From: JADJRG01 sp964474905
GTDB taxonomy: Bacteria > Myxococcota_A > Polyangia > Nannocystales > Nannocystaceae
NCBI GenBank assembly: GCA_964474905.1
Contig: CAYYUP010000019.1
Span: forward strand, 25,223 to 89,222
Reading direction: 5' to 3'
DNA length: 64,000 nt
Part shown: positions 1-8,328 of the stretch, piece by piece
Numbering within the stretch: the stretch's first letter is position 1
Layout of the letters: the number at the start of each line of letters is the position of its first letter
Made by a program: the position numbers and the translations under genes
The notes under the pieces: model-generated
Databases searched by the model: none
What the model was told of the DNA's origin: nothing
The model's input: only the letters and a program-made list of their open reading frames with translations

Positions 1-162
1 GGACGTCGTGCTGGTCGCGGCGGTGGAGTCGCTGCCAGAGCTGGAGTCGCTGGCGGTGGCTGAGTCCATCGAGTCACTGCCGTAGCCGGGGTTGGTGAGG
101 CTGCAGGCCGCGAGAGACGACAGGAGTGCAAACCCAGATACGTACCCATTGCCAAGAGCCAT
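1..162 (-). CDS. Lipoprotein with Ser/Thr/Asp-rich linker (N-terminal part)
   Basis: Read on the minus strand from ATG at 162, this frame is open to the window edge and gives 54 residues. It begins with a short hydrophobic signal ending in the lipobox SSLAAC, with the lipidated Cys at residue 20, and then runs into low-complexity SDS/TAS/SSS sequence. That layout, a lipobox followed by a Ser/Thr/Asp-rich spacer, recurs in the other surface lipoproteins of this window. The C-terminal functional domain lies outside the window, so no function can be given. It is exported and probably membrane anchored. Confidence 0.75.
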   Translation of the reverse strand, partial: MALGNGYVSGFALLSSLAACSLTNPGYGSDSMDSATASDSSSGSDSTAATSTTS

Positions 163-499
163 GCCGCCGAGTGTAGTGTGTAGATGCAATTCTCTCGAGT
201 TGTTTCGCGGCTGTACTGTCTAGACGACGGGGCTGCGAACTCAACTGTTGTGTTTGGCTTGGCTTGGTGGAGGTCGCTCGATGTGCACGCGGGCCTCCCA
301 CTGAATCCCGCCGGAGCCTTGCAAGGGTTGGTGGTTGGCCTCGCGCGGGCTCTGGGTGGGCGGAGAGTGAAGGCGTAAACCGCCGTCAGAACGGGGTAGA
401 AGCCCCAGTAAGGGGATGCGCATATTGCGCGTTCCGTGGTCCGCGAGGCCGAGTTTTTTGCGGTAGCATGCGCGCGAGGCCACGTCCTCCCCCCGCATC
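163..499. other. Divergent intergenic region
   Basis: These 337 bases separate a minus-strand lipoprotein from a plus-strand lipoprotein and should carry both promoters. I see no convincing gene. A small perfect dyad GCGCA-TAT-TGCGC lies at 418-430, about 70 bp upstream of the gene at 500, and could be a regulator site. No clear -35/-10 pair was recognised. Confidence 0.4.
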
Positions 500-2392
500 A
501 TGAGACCCCAGCGTTCTATTTTCGCCCTCTCCACGATCAGTCCGCTCACCCTTGTGCTCGCCCTCGGCGGTTGCACCAAGCACGAAGAGGAAAAACCCGC
601 GGACGAAGCCGTTGGGGCCAAGGCGGCAGAGGTGCCTGCTGACGTCGCCGAGAAGCTCGCCAAGACCGCAGTACCCGGTGCGGTGCGCCTCGAGCACGAC
701 GCCGAAGAGGTGCTCGGGCACTTTGCGTTGCCAAACGCCTCGAAGCTGCTTGCCGACGTTCGCCAGCAGCTGGTCACCGATCAGTACCAAAATTTCCTCG
801 ACGAGGCGGGGCTGCGTTCGTTGGTCTCGTTGGCCCTCGACAAGCGAGGCAAGGTCGCGCAAAACATCGAGCTGGTTCAGCCGATGGGCTGCGCCGTCGT
901 CGACTTCAAGACCTGGGAAAACCCGGTCTCCTGCACGTTCGGTTACAAGGGCGGGGTTAAGGCGCTGCTTTCGGACCTCGGCGGTCTCGGTCGCAAAGCG
1001 GACTCCGGTGATCACGTCGCGGTCTACGAGATCGAGGGCGAGCAGGTGTTCATCGACAGCATCGGCAATCATGTTGTGGTCGCCGCCCACGACGACCTCT
1101 TTAAAAAGACCCAGAGCTATCTGAAGAGCGACATCATCGATCGCGGCAACGCCATGATCGGTGATCTCGAGGTTGTCGCCTACACCGGCACCATCTGGGC
1201 CCGCTATCAAAAGGACATCGAGGGCCTGATGGCGCAGTTCCAGGACCTCTCCGCAAGCTCGCCCAGTGAGACCGGCAATGCCAAGCTCGATACGGCAGTG
1301 AAGAAGTGGGTCGAGTACAATCAAAAGTCGACCCAAAAGAGCCTCGATCGCCTCTCTCAATTCGATCAAGTCGCGTTGTACGTGAACGTTGCCGAGGCCG
1401 GTGTGAGCTTCGGATTTACCGCGATCCCCACCGCGGGCAGCCAGGCCGAAAAAGAGGCGAAGCTCGCAGGGGGCCGGCTCATCGACCCCGCTTTTGTCAA
1501 AACTCTGCCCGTGAATTCGTGGCTCGTGGCGGCGTTTAACGTCAACCCCGAGGTCACCGACACCGAGCAGGTCCGCGAGATCCGCGAGCTGGCGATCGAC
1601 ACGTGGTGCGAGCTTGCTGGCCTCGACAAGGCTTCGGTGACCGCTTCAGTCAATGCTCACATCAAGGAGAGCCGAGGGCTCTTCGACGGACAAGGTGCCT
1701 TCGCGTTCTTTGATCAGGAGGGTGCGACCTTTGGGCTCGCCGCGGTCCAGCACCTGATGCCGGGGGTGAACGCCCGCGAGCTCTGGAAAACGTGGAATGC
1801 CAAGTTCACGCCCGTGGCCGTGCTCGGTAAGGAATTTTCGCAGTACATCACCTGGGAGTTCACGACGGATACCGCCGAGATCGACGGTGCGCCGATCGAT
1901 CGTTGGGTGATCAAACCCGCTGCCAAGTTGCAGGCGGTGATCGACAAAAAGATCGCCGAAGAGCCGGACGCCAAGCAGATGATCGATCAGTACTGGGGGC
2001 CGATAGCGCTGACCATCGATCGCGCCGAGACCAACGGCAATGTCGTCTGGGTGATCTCGCCAAAGGCCGAGGAGGCGGCGATGCGCCGGGTTCTCGCCGC
2101 ACAAAAGGGCGATGGATCGCTCGCCAGCGACCCCGGCCTCGAGGCTATCTTCGCCCAAAATCAGGCACTCAGCGGTCTTGTGGCCTTTGACCTCAAGTCG
2201 ACGCTCGGCTGGCTCAGCGGCTTCCCGGAGATCGCCGACAAGGTCGCCGAGGTCAAGGCAAAGCTCGGCAACAACCTCAGCGATGTGCAGCTGACGACGC
2301 TCACCCTGCCGAATGGGGTCATGACCTTTGAGTACGTCGTGACCCAGCCGCTGATCGAGCAGATCAAGGGCATGATCGCGGCCCAGGGCTGA
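500..2392 (+). CDS. Large lipoprotein of unknown function
   Basis: The 630-residue product starts with a signal ending in VLALGGC, so Cys25 is the expected lipidation site. An acidic, Lys/Ala-rich stretch follows. The rest is a mixed alpha/beta soluble region with no family I can name. Internal phrases about residues 60-130 and 345-420 look like repeated helix-strand units, in the manner of DUF3352-type surface proteins, but this resemblance is weak. It stands alone between a divergent lipoprotein gene and a convergent one, and ends in a shared terminator. The likely location is the outer or inner membrane facing the periplasm. Confidence 0.7.
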   Translation: MRPQRSIFALSTISPLTLVLALGGCTKHEEEKPADEAVGAKAAEVPADVAEKLAKTAVPGAVRLEHDAEEVLGHFALPNASKLLADVRQQLVTDQYQNFLDEAGLRSLVSLALDKRGKVAQNIELVQPMGCAVVDFKTWENPVSCTFGYKGGVKALLSDLGGLGRKADSGDHVAVYEIEGEQVFIDSIGNHVVVAAHDDLFKKTQSYLKSDIIDRGNAMIGDLEVVAYTGTIWARYQKDIEGLMAQFQDLSASSPSETGNAKLDTAVKKWVEYNQKSTQKSLDRLSQFDQVALYVNVAEAGVSFGFTAIPTAGSQAEKEAKLAGGRLIDPAFVKTLPVNSWLVAAFNVNPEVTDTEQVREIRELAIDTWCELAGLDKASVTASVNAHIKESRGLFDGQGAFAFFDQEGATFGLAAVQHLMPGVNARELWKTWNAKFTPVAVLGKEFSQYITWEFTTDTAEIDGAPIDRWVIKPAAKLQAVIDKKIAEEPDAKQMIDQYWGPIALTIDRAETNGNVVWVISPKAEEAAMRRVLAAQKGDGSLASDPGLEAIFAQNQALSGLVAFDLKSTLGWLSGFPEIADKVAEVKAKLGNNLSDVQLTTLTLPNGVMTFEYVVTQPLIEQIKGMIAAQG

Positions 2393-2415
2393 GCTCACTC
2401 GCAGCTCTTAAACGC

Positions 2416-2460
2416 AAGAAACGCCGCCGCTCCGATTTGGGAGCTGCGGCGTTTCTCTTG
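2416..2460. terminator. Bidirectional intrinsic terminator
   Basis: A long near-perfect inverted repeat (AAGAAACGCCGC with GCGGCGTTTCTCTT, and a GCTCC/GGAGC inner part) is followed by TTGTTTT on the plus strand and preceded by A-rich sequence. It lies between the convergent stop codons at 2392 and 2479, so it probably serves both genes. Confidence 0.8.
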
Positions 2461-2478
2461 TTTTAGTGTGTGGACCGG

Positions 2479-4248
2479 CTACTGCGGGTTGATGACTTTG
2501 AGTTGGAGACCGCCGGGATAGGCGTAGGAGGTCACCGGTGTGTAGCCGATTTGAATGACGCCGAAGGCGTCGTCGCTGGTCGCGAAGTGGCCGCCCTCGC
2601 TGAGGCTCCAGTCGGCGACTTGGTAGCCGCCGACCGTGTAGTAGCCGTCGACTGTTTGGCCGTCGACGAGCACGTCTGCGCCGCCGACCGGGCGGATGAT
2701 CTGCGAGTAGTGCTGCGCGTAGTTGGTGCCGGTGACAAAGGCGTACGATTTGAGGAATTGCTCGGTGGGCACCATTTGGTACATCGATGGGTCACCGGTA
2801 CCGGCGCCTGCATTTTGGCCCTCGAGGTACTGTACGGGCATAAAGGGCCCGTCGCCCGTGAACATAAAGCTCTCTTTGGTGCCAAACTGATAGTACTCGC
2901 CCTTGTCGAGGGTGACAGGGAACCCGGGCTGCGCCGGATCGGTGTCGATGGAGACCGCAGCGTCGCCGGAGTAGACCCGCCAGTAGTAGGTCTCGTTGCC
3001 CCGGGTGGGGGCGTGGGCGCCGACGTAGGTGTCGCCCCAGTATTCGAGGGGGATGCTCACCTCCTCTAAGTGATCACAGTAGACAGTTGGGTACATCGGC
3101 ACGTTGCCGCATTCGGTCGCGCCGACCACCCATACCGGTTTGTCGGCTTCGATGATGGTGCCCGATAGATCGGTGTAATCGGCGGATACGACGACATTGA
3201 GCGTGTCGTAGCGGTTCATCGAGACATCGGTGGCGGCCCCCTTGGCCAGGGCTGGAACGCCGCCACCACCGGCGGTTGCGGTGCCGGCGACGAAGTTGAG
3301 GGTCGTGCCGTCCTGGGTGGCGATCGCCGTGAAGTAGCTGGGGTAGTGGGTGGGAAAGGTGCCCGGATAGGAGGCGACGACGTAATTGCCGGTGAGCGCG
3401 TGCTCGGGCAGCAGCATCGATGCGTCGTTGGTCGCCTGTGAGCCGATCGGCGAGTGCAGATAAGCGACCAGCGGGAGGTCGCTCTCGATCCGGTAGACGC
3501 CGCCCTTGCGGATGGTGGTCACGCTCTCGATCTGGGCGTTGTCGATGGTGAAGGTGTGATTGCCGCTCGGCGGAACGTCGACCGGTCCGCCGACGGGCTG
3601 CTCGGCGCCACCGCCGTTGGGCACGAAGTAGAGCTGCACTGCGGCCGGTAGATCGGTGGAGACGTTGCCGACGATCATCGAATCTGGTTGGCCCGCCAGG
3701 TTGTCCATACGGTTGGCGAAGAACGAGCAGCCGATCGAGCTGGGATTCGCCTGGACCAGCTCGCAGAGCGAGACGCACTGGCCGTCGAGGCAGCCCTCTT
3801 TGTCGGCGCAGGGCACGGGATCGCCGTAGCTTTGGCCCTCGTCGTCGCAGGTCTGGGTGCTGCTGTCGTCAAAGCAGCTCTGGGCGCCGGGGGTGCAGAG
3901 CTGAGGTTCGCCGGTGGTCGAACTGCCGCTCGAGGTGCTGCCGTCGGTGGTCGTGAGCGGCGCTGTCGTCGACGGATCGCTGTCGGTTGCATCGCCGGTG
4001 GAGGTGGTTGGATCGCCCGTGCTTGTGGTGGGGTTGCCTGTGCTTGTGGCACTGTCGCTGCCGCTGCCGTTGCTGGTCTCGGTCTCGTCGCCGGTCGACG
4101 TTGGCGCGGTGGCGGTGGCGGTTGCGGTATCCGTCAGCGTGTTGGAGCTCGCCGAGTCGGTGGCGCTTGACGTCGAGGCGGTACCATCATCACCACAGGC
4201 TGCGAGGAGAACGGAGGGCAGAAGGACAAGGGCGATGGGGAGGCGCAG
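2479..4248 (-). CDS. IgGFc-binding-domain lipoprotein, probable CTG start
   Basis: The frame is open from a stop at 4258-4260 down to 2479. The conservative start, GTG at 3816, would begin in the middle of a Cys-rich segment and discard a perfect lipoprotein signal encoded just upstream in the same frame: a short n-region with Arg, a hydrophobic stretch and the lipobox LLAAC, with the Cys at 4195-4197. No ATG, GTG or TTG exists upstream of 3816 in frame, so CTG at 4246-4248 is the likely start, giving about 589 residues. After the signal come a Thr/Ser/Asp-rich linker (about residues 20-110), a Cys-rich patch, and a domain like the IgGFc-binding N-terminal family, with phrases such as YRIESDLPLVAYLHSP and LLPEHALTGNYVV. 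A homologue lies at 31289-33250. The role is unknown; a surface or adhesion function is inferred. Confidence 0.75.
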   Translation of the reverse strand: MRLPIALVLLPSVLLAACGDDGTASTSSATDSASSNTLTDTATATATAPTSTGDETETSNGSGSDSATSTGNPTTSTGDPTTSTGDATDSDPSTTAPLTTTDGSTSSGSSTTGEPQLCTPGAQSCFDDSSTQTCDDEGQSYGDPVPCADKEGCLDGQCVSLCELVQANPSSIGCSFFANRMDNLAGQPDSMIVGNVSTDLPAAVQLYFVPNGGGAEQPVGGPVDVPPSGNHTFTIDNAQIESVTTIRKGGVYRIESDLPLVAYLHSPIGSQATNDASMLLPEHALTGNYVVASYPGTFPTHYPSYFTAIATQDGTTLNFVAGTATAGGGGVPALAKGAATDVSMNRYDTLNVVVSADYTDLSGTIIEADKPVWVVGATECGNVPMYPTVYCDHLEEVSIPLEYWGDTYVGAHAPTRGNETYYWRVYSGDAAVSIDTDPAQPGFPVTLDKGEYYQFGTKESFMFTGDGPFMPVQYLEGQNAGAGTGDPSMYQMVPTEQFLKSYAFVTGTNYAQHYSQIIRPVGGADVLVDGQTVDGYYTVGGYQVADWSLSEGGHFATSDDAFGVIQIGYTPVTSYAYPGGLQLKVINPQ

Positions 4249-4271
4249 CTGCCCAAACTATCATGCATGTG

Positions 4272-5621
4272 TCATGGGTGGCGCAGGGCGAGAGCCGCTC
4301 GCAGGTCGCGGGAGCGCCACCAGAGCCACGTGGTCTCACCGATGCGTGCGACCGCGTAGGCGAAGAAACCGACGATCAGTCCCTGATGGTCGCCTCGGTA
4401 GACGCCGACGGCGAGCAGCGAGGAGCAGAGCACAAGAAAAACGGCCACCGACTCGGTGAGGGCGCCGGTGCGGCCTCCGTGCACGAGTACACCGCCGTAC
4501 CAGCTGGCGAGAGCGCGTGCCCCCGGGATTGTGACACCACACCAGAGGCCCGCGCTCGCCAGTACGACCAGCTTTGGGCGCAGGCCTGAGAGTTCGCCAA
4601 ACCACAGATCGGCGATCGGCGTCGCCGCGAAGGCGAGGCATACAAGGCTCAGGATCGCCGCCAGAAGCAGGGCGAAGCGCAGTAAAACCGCCGGCGCGCC
4701 CGGTCGATCGAGGGTCGAAATGACGACCTCATTAAAGGCAAAACCTGAGCTTTGGAGCAGGAAGAGCAGGCCGTTGACCACGGGCCAGAGCGCCAGTGAT
4801 TCGATCGCGTTGGGCATGCGGGCGAGGGCCGCTGCGCCGATCGGTTGGACCACGAGTGCGACCAGGGGAGTGAGCGCTAGCGGCACATAAAAGCGGAGGA
4901 AAGGTCGTCCACGGAGTACGCTCTTGGGGTCGCCGGGCAACAGCTTGTGGCGCACCAGTGGGTGGGTTTTGAGCGCGGCGTAGGTCGCCTCGGCCAGGAC
5001 TCCGCCGATCACGGTTGCGGTCGCGACGACGATCCCCGAGGCGCCCAAGCTGTAGCCGATAACGAGGACCAGGCCGCCGGCGCTGAGTCGGACGAGGCTG
5101 CCCCGGGTCACCAGACCTGAGCGTCCGAGGCGGATGAGCACGCCCTGATTAAAGCGCCGCGAGGCGATCGCCCAGGTCCAGGGCGTCATGATCATCAGGC
5201 CCAGGCGGGCGGGCTCGACGGCCTGGGGGGGCGTGTCGAGCAGCGGTACCAGCACCCAATCAAAAAGCGGCGTGAAGGCGAGGGCGACGTGAAGGATCGT
5301 CAGCAGTGCGCTCAGCCGATGCATCGTGCGCCCGAGCGCGTCGTAGGCCGCCTGGTGTTTGCTGAGGGTCGTCGACGCCGCGAGCATCATGATGATCGGC
5401 GCCTCGACCAGCAGCGCGATCGGAAAAACCAAGCCGCCGTAGGCCGCGAGGTGGATCTCTGGGTTTGGCAGGCGGGCGACGACTGCGGAGAGCAGCGGTA
5501 ACTCGATGCCCATTAACATCCAGCTCGCCGCGAGCGGCCACCAACTCCGTGCGACATCAGCGAGCCGGATGGAGCCGGCGCTTGGGGGGGTGCTCACGAG
5601 CGCAGGAGGATAGCAGCGCAT
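4272..5621 (-). CDS. Multi-spanning membrane protein, MATE/ANKH-like
   Basis: The 449-residue product is strongly hydrophobic, with about 12 membrane segments from residue 25 to 435 separated by short Arg-containing loops. The overall look, two bundles of about six helices with a central charged loop near residues 215-235, fits the MOP flippase superfamily, in particular distant MATE or ANKH-type exporters. I recognise no diagnostic motif, so the substrate is unknown. It lies 23 bp downstream of the lipoprotein CTG start region in divergence-free minus-strand order and 30 bp downstream of the marR stop, so it may be cotranscribed with the MarR regulator. That would fit an efflux function. Confidence 0.6.
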   Translation of the reverse strand: MRCYPPALVSTPPSAGSIRLADVARSWWPLAASWMLMGIELPLLSAVVARLPNPEIHLAAYGGLVFPIALLVEAPIIMMLAASTTLSKHQAAYDALGRTMHRLSALLTILHVALAFTPLFDWVLVPLLDTPPQAVEPARLGLMIMTPWTWAIASRRFNQGVLIRLGRSGLVTRGSLVRLSAGGLVLVIGYSLGASGIVVATATVIGGVLAEATYAALKTHPLVRHKLLPGDPKSVLRGRPFLRFYVPLALTPLVALVVQPIGAAALARMPNAIESLALWPVVNGLLFLLQSSGFAFNEVVISTLDRPGAPAVLLRFALLLAAILSLVCLAFAATPIADLWFGELSGLRPKLVVLASAGLWCGVTIPGARALASWYGGVLVHGGRTGALTESVAVFLVLCSSLLAVGVYRGDHQGLIVGFFAYAVARIGETTWLWWRSRDLRAALALRHP

Positions 5622-5651
5622 GGGGCCTGTGCCCGTGCACGGAGCGATAGG

Positions 5652-6131
5652 TCAGCTGTCCTCGGGCTCGCTGATGAGGGCATCGTGGAGGGCGAGAAGC
5701 GCCCCGTAGAGCGCTGCAGTGCGTCGGTCCCCGATCGCCAGGGCGAGCTCCTCTTCGGTCTCTCGGAGCTTGGCCATGCCGTCCAGCAGGGTCATGCCCG
5801 CATTCTCGGTGAATCGTATGAGTTTGGCCCGGCGGTCGCGGGGATCGGGCACACGAATCAGCACACCCATCAGCTGCAGCTCATCGACGAGCTGACCGAC
5901 CGCTTGTTTAGAGATCCCAAGGCGGCGAGCGAGTTCGGTGAGGCGGGTGCCGGCGAGATCAATATGGGGAAAGAGCGCGGTATGGGCTGCGCGCAGTCGA
6001 GGTCCCTGCGGCGGCGTTGGCAGGCGTGCGAGCGCGCGTTCGTTGAGCAGCCGGGCGCACTTGAGCAGCAGCTGTGCCCAGCTCGCGCGCTTGACCGTTT
6101 CGAGACTCTTTTGGTCTGCCGGACCCGTCAC
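5652..6131 (-). CDS. MarR-family transcriptional regulator
   Basis: The 159-residue protein has the winged-helix core of MarR proteins. The recognition helix region reads RLGISKQAVGQLVDEL (about residues 70-85), followed by the family wing signature DPRDRRAKLI. It starts at GTG 6131. It is divergent from a DUF4336 gene and upstream of a transporter-like gene on the same strand. Two identical-geometry palindromes in the divergent region are very probably its own operators, so it likely represses both directions and is released by a small ligand. The ligand is not predictable here. Confidence 0.9.
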   Translation of the reverse strand: MTGPADQKSLETVKRASWAQLLLKCARLLNERALARLPTPPQGPRLRAAHTALFPHIDLAGTRLTELARRLGISKQAVGQLVDELQLMGVLIRVPDPRDRRAKLIRFTENAGMTLLDGMAKLRETEEELALAIGDRRTAALYGALLALHDALISEPEDS

Positions 6132-6161
6132 TTGTCCCAGGGTAGGGGCCGAAAAATTATG

Positions 6162-6177
6162 GTCAACCAGTCTTGAC
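6162..6177. promoter_or_regulatory. Probable MarR operator 1
   Basis: The 16-bp dyad GTCAA-N6-TTGAC lies between marR and the DUF4336 gene. A second site with the same half-sites and spacing starts exactly 23 bp further on. Paired sites of equal architecture in a marR divergent region are the classic arrangement for autoregulation. Confidence 0.75.
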
Positions 6178-6184
6178 TAAAATC

Positions 6185-6200
6185 GTCAACTATACTTGAC
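6185..6200. promoter_or_regulatory. Probable MarR operator 2
   Basis: This second GTCAA-N6-TTGAC dyad reaches to 8 bp before the ATG of the downstream gene and includes the TTG at 6196. This argues that translation of that gene starts at ATG 6208 and not at the TTG inside the operator. Confidence 0.75.
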
Positions 6201-6207
6201 TAAATCG

Positions 6208-6918
6208 ATGCCGAAGAACTCGCCGTTTGGTCCGCTTGTCCCCCTGGCCGACGAGTTATGGGGCTCTGAATACGAGCTGCGTCTCTCTCCGGGGTTTTAC
6301 ATGCCAGTGCGAATGACGGTGATCCGCGGTCCCGCAGGTCTGATGCTCTGGTCGCCCGGGCCCATCGACGACGCCCTAGCGGCTGCACTTGCGGAGCTCG
6401 GCGAGGTGAGTGCGCTAGTCGCGCCTAATCTCTTGCATCACCTTTTTATCGATTCGGTGCAGGCTCGATACCCCTCCTCGAAGCTCTATGTAGCTCCTGG
6501 TTTGGCGGCGAAGCGAGCCGATTTGAGGGCGAGCGGCGGTCTCGAATCGTTGCCGCCCGCCTGGGCCGATGAGCTTCGATGGCTGACCATCGACGGGGCC
6601 GAGCGCCTGGGTGAAGTCGTCGCTTTGCACCGCCGAAGTCAGAGTCTGCTGGTCACCGATTTGCTCTTCAACATGGGGCCTGTGCGCGGTGTTTTGAGCC
6701 CATGCATACTCGGCCTTGCGGGTGTCTATCGGCGCTTCGCCCAGAGCCGATTGCTCCGCTTTTTGGTCGACGATCGGGCGGCCGCGGGGGCGAGCGTGCG
6801 CGCGTTCTTGGAGTGGCCGATCGAGCGCCTGATCCCGGCCCACGGGGCCCCCGTTTCGGGGTCCGAAGTGAAGGCCGAGATCGCCTCTGCCCTGCACTGG
6901 ATGCTCCGCGCCAGCTGA
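6208..6918 (+). CDS. DUF4336-family protein
   Basis: The product, 236 residues from ATG 6208, matches the DUF4336 pattern: an opening PLADELWGSE segment, then RMTVIRGPAGLMLWSPGP, an APNLLHHLF segment where metallo-beta-lactamase-like proteins place their metal ligands, and LVTDLLFNMG near residue 155. The fold is thought to be related to metallo-hydrolases, but the reaction is unknown. TTG 6196 is in frame but lies within a probable operator, so I prefer 6208. The gene is divergent from marR and therefore probably under its control. Confidence 0.75.
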   Translation: MPKNSPFGPLVPLADELWGSEYELRLSPGFYMPVRMTVIRGPAGLMLWSPGPIDDALAAALAELGEVSALVAPNLLHHLFIDSVQARYPSSKLYVAPGLAAKRADLRASGGLESLPPAWADELRWLTIDGAERLGEVVALHRRSQSLLVTDLLFNMGPVRGVLSPCILGLAGVYRRFAQSRLLRFLVDDRAAAGASVRAFLEWPIERLIPAHGAPVSGSEVKAEIASALHWMLRAS

Positions 6919-6974
6919 TCGTAAAACACCTGCGCACGCTATTTGGCGGCGATCTCGGAGCCTCGGGCGTCGCG

Positions 6975-8306
6975 ATGCGAGCTACTCTTGGTCAGGTGCT
7001 GGGCGATGGTGATGGCGACGTGAGCGGTGCTGCAAAGAGCGGCCTTTCGGAGATAGAGGTGTTGCGTCGCCGCTGCGCAGAGCTCGAGGCCAAGGCGCAG
7101 CATCTCGACATCATCAGCTTCTTCGCCGCATCGTTGCTCTACACCGAGACCGATCTCGACGACATTCTTTGGGATGTCGTCAACAATACGGTCTCTCGTC
7201 TCGGGATCGAGGATTGTGTCATCTACCTGCTCGAGGGTCGCGGCGACGTTTTGGTCCCGCGGGCGGCCTTTGGTCCCAAGGGAACCGTGGCTCGAAAGTC
7301 CGAGGATTTGCCGAGGATCCGAGTAGGTGAGGGCATCGTCGGGCAGGTTGCGGCGACCGGAGAACTCGCGCGCATCGCCGAGACACGCCCCGAACCGAAC
7401 GCTCTCGCTGAAGAAGAGGAAGAACGCCGATCGGAGCTCGCGCTGCCGATTTTTTTTAATGATGAGGTCATCGGTGTGATCGACAGTGAGCATTCCGAGC
7501 CCTCATTTTTTACCGATGCGCGGGTCGAGATCCTGCGCACGATCGCATCGATGACAGCCTCGCGGATCGGTCGGGCGCTCCTCGACGAGGGCTTGCGGCG
7601 GGCCAACGCAGAGCTCGAGGAGCAGGTGGCGCACCGCACCCACGAGCTGCTCTGCGCGGTGCAGCGCGGCGAAGAGCTGCTTCTCAACATCTTGCCTCGG
7701 CCGATCGCCCTGCGCCTGCAGGCGGGCGAGCGGCGGATCGCCGAGAGCTTCGACTCGGTGACTGTGCTCTTTGCCGATCTCGTCGGTTTTACGGAGCGCG
7801 CTGCGGCCACCGATCCCGAGGCCTTGGTCGAGCTACTCAGCCAGGTATTTACCGCATTTGATGCGATAAGCGATCGTTTTGGCGTCGAGAAGATAAAGAC
7901 GATCGGTGACGCCTATATGGTTGTCGCCGGCTTGCCGACGCCGCGCAGCGATCATGCCGAGGCGATGGCTGATACCGCCGTTGCGCTGCTCGAAGCGGTG
8001 GCCCGCGTCGGCGAGAAAATCGGCTCCAAGCTCGAAATCCGGGTCGGTATGCACAGTGGGCCAGTGGTTGCCGGCATCATCGGCACTCGCAAGTTCGCCT
8101 ACGATCTTTGGGGAGATACCGTGAACACCGCGAGTCGCATGGAGTCACACGGCGTGGCCGGCCGGATCCACGTTGCCGAGTCGACCTACAGGGCGCTGCG
8201 CTCTCAATTTTGCTTTGAGGAGCGGGGCGAGGTTGACGTCAAGGGGCTCGGGCTCATGCGCACGTATTTCTTGCTCGGTCGGGCCGCTTGCCCTGCGGAT
8301 CCGTAA
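6975..8306 (+). CDS. GAF-domain class III adenylate cyclase
   Basis: From ATG 6975 the product has 443 residues. A short coiled coil (about 25-45) precedes a GAF domain (about 50-205), a linking helix ending in LLLNILPRPIALRL (237-249), and a class III cyclase domain (about 260-435). Metal-binding Asp268 (VLFADLVGFTE) and Asp312 (TIGDAYM) are present. Lys308 and Asp377 (YDLWG) are the adenine-specifying pair, so ATP is the expected substrate, and the NTASR segment supplies the transition-state residues. There is no membrane segment, so it should be a soluble cAMP source regulated by a ligand or redox state through the GAF domain. An upstream in-frame extension overlaps the previous gene and is not used. 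Confidence 0.9.
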   Translation: MRATLGQVLGDGDGDVSGAAKSGLSEIEVLRRRCAELEAKAQHLDIISFFAASLLYTETDLDDILWDVVNNTVSRLGIEDCVIYLLEGRGDVLVPRAAFGPKGTVARKSEDLPRIRVGEGIVGQVAATGELARIAETRPEPNALAEEEEERRSELALPIFFNDEVIGVIDSEHSEPSFFTDARVEILRTIASMTASRIGRALLDEGLRRANAELEEQVAHRTHELLCAVQRGEELLLNILPRPIALRLQAGERRIAESFDSVTVLFADLVGFTERAAATDPEALVELLSQVFTAFDAISDRFGVEKIKTIGDAYMVVAGLPTPRSDHAEAMADTAVALLEAVARVGEKIGSKLEIRVGMHSGPVVAGIIGTRKFAYDLWGDTVNTASRMESHGVAGRIHVAESTYRALRSQFCFEERGEVDVKGLGLMRTYFLLGRAACPADP

Positions 8307-8328
8307 GCCCCGAAAGGGCGAGGCGTGC

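Noticed and set aside
386..1369. A long minus-strand frame opposite the lipoprotein gene at 500
   Set aside because: It is an antisense shadow in GC-rich DNA; the plus-strand frame has a signal peptide and lipobox and the shadow has no recognisable features.
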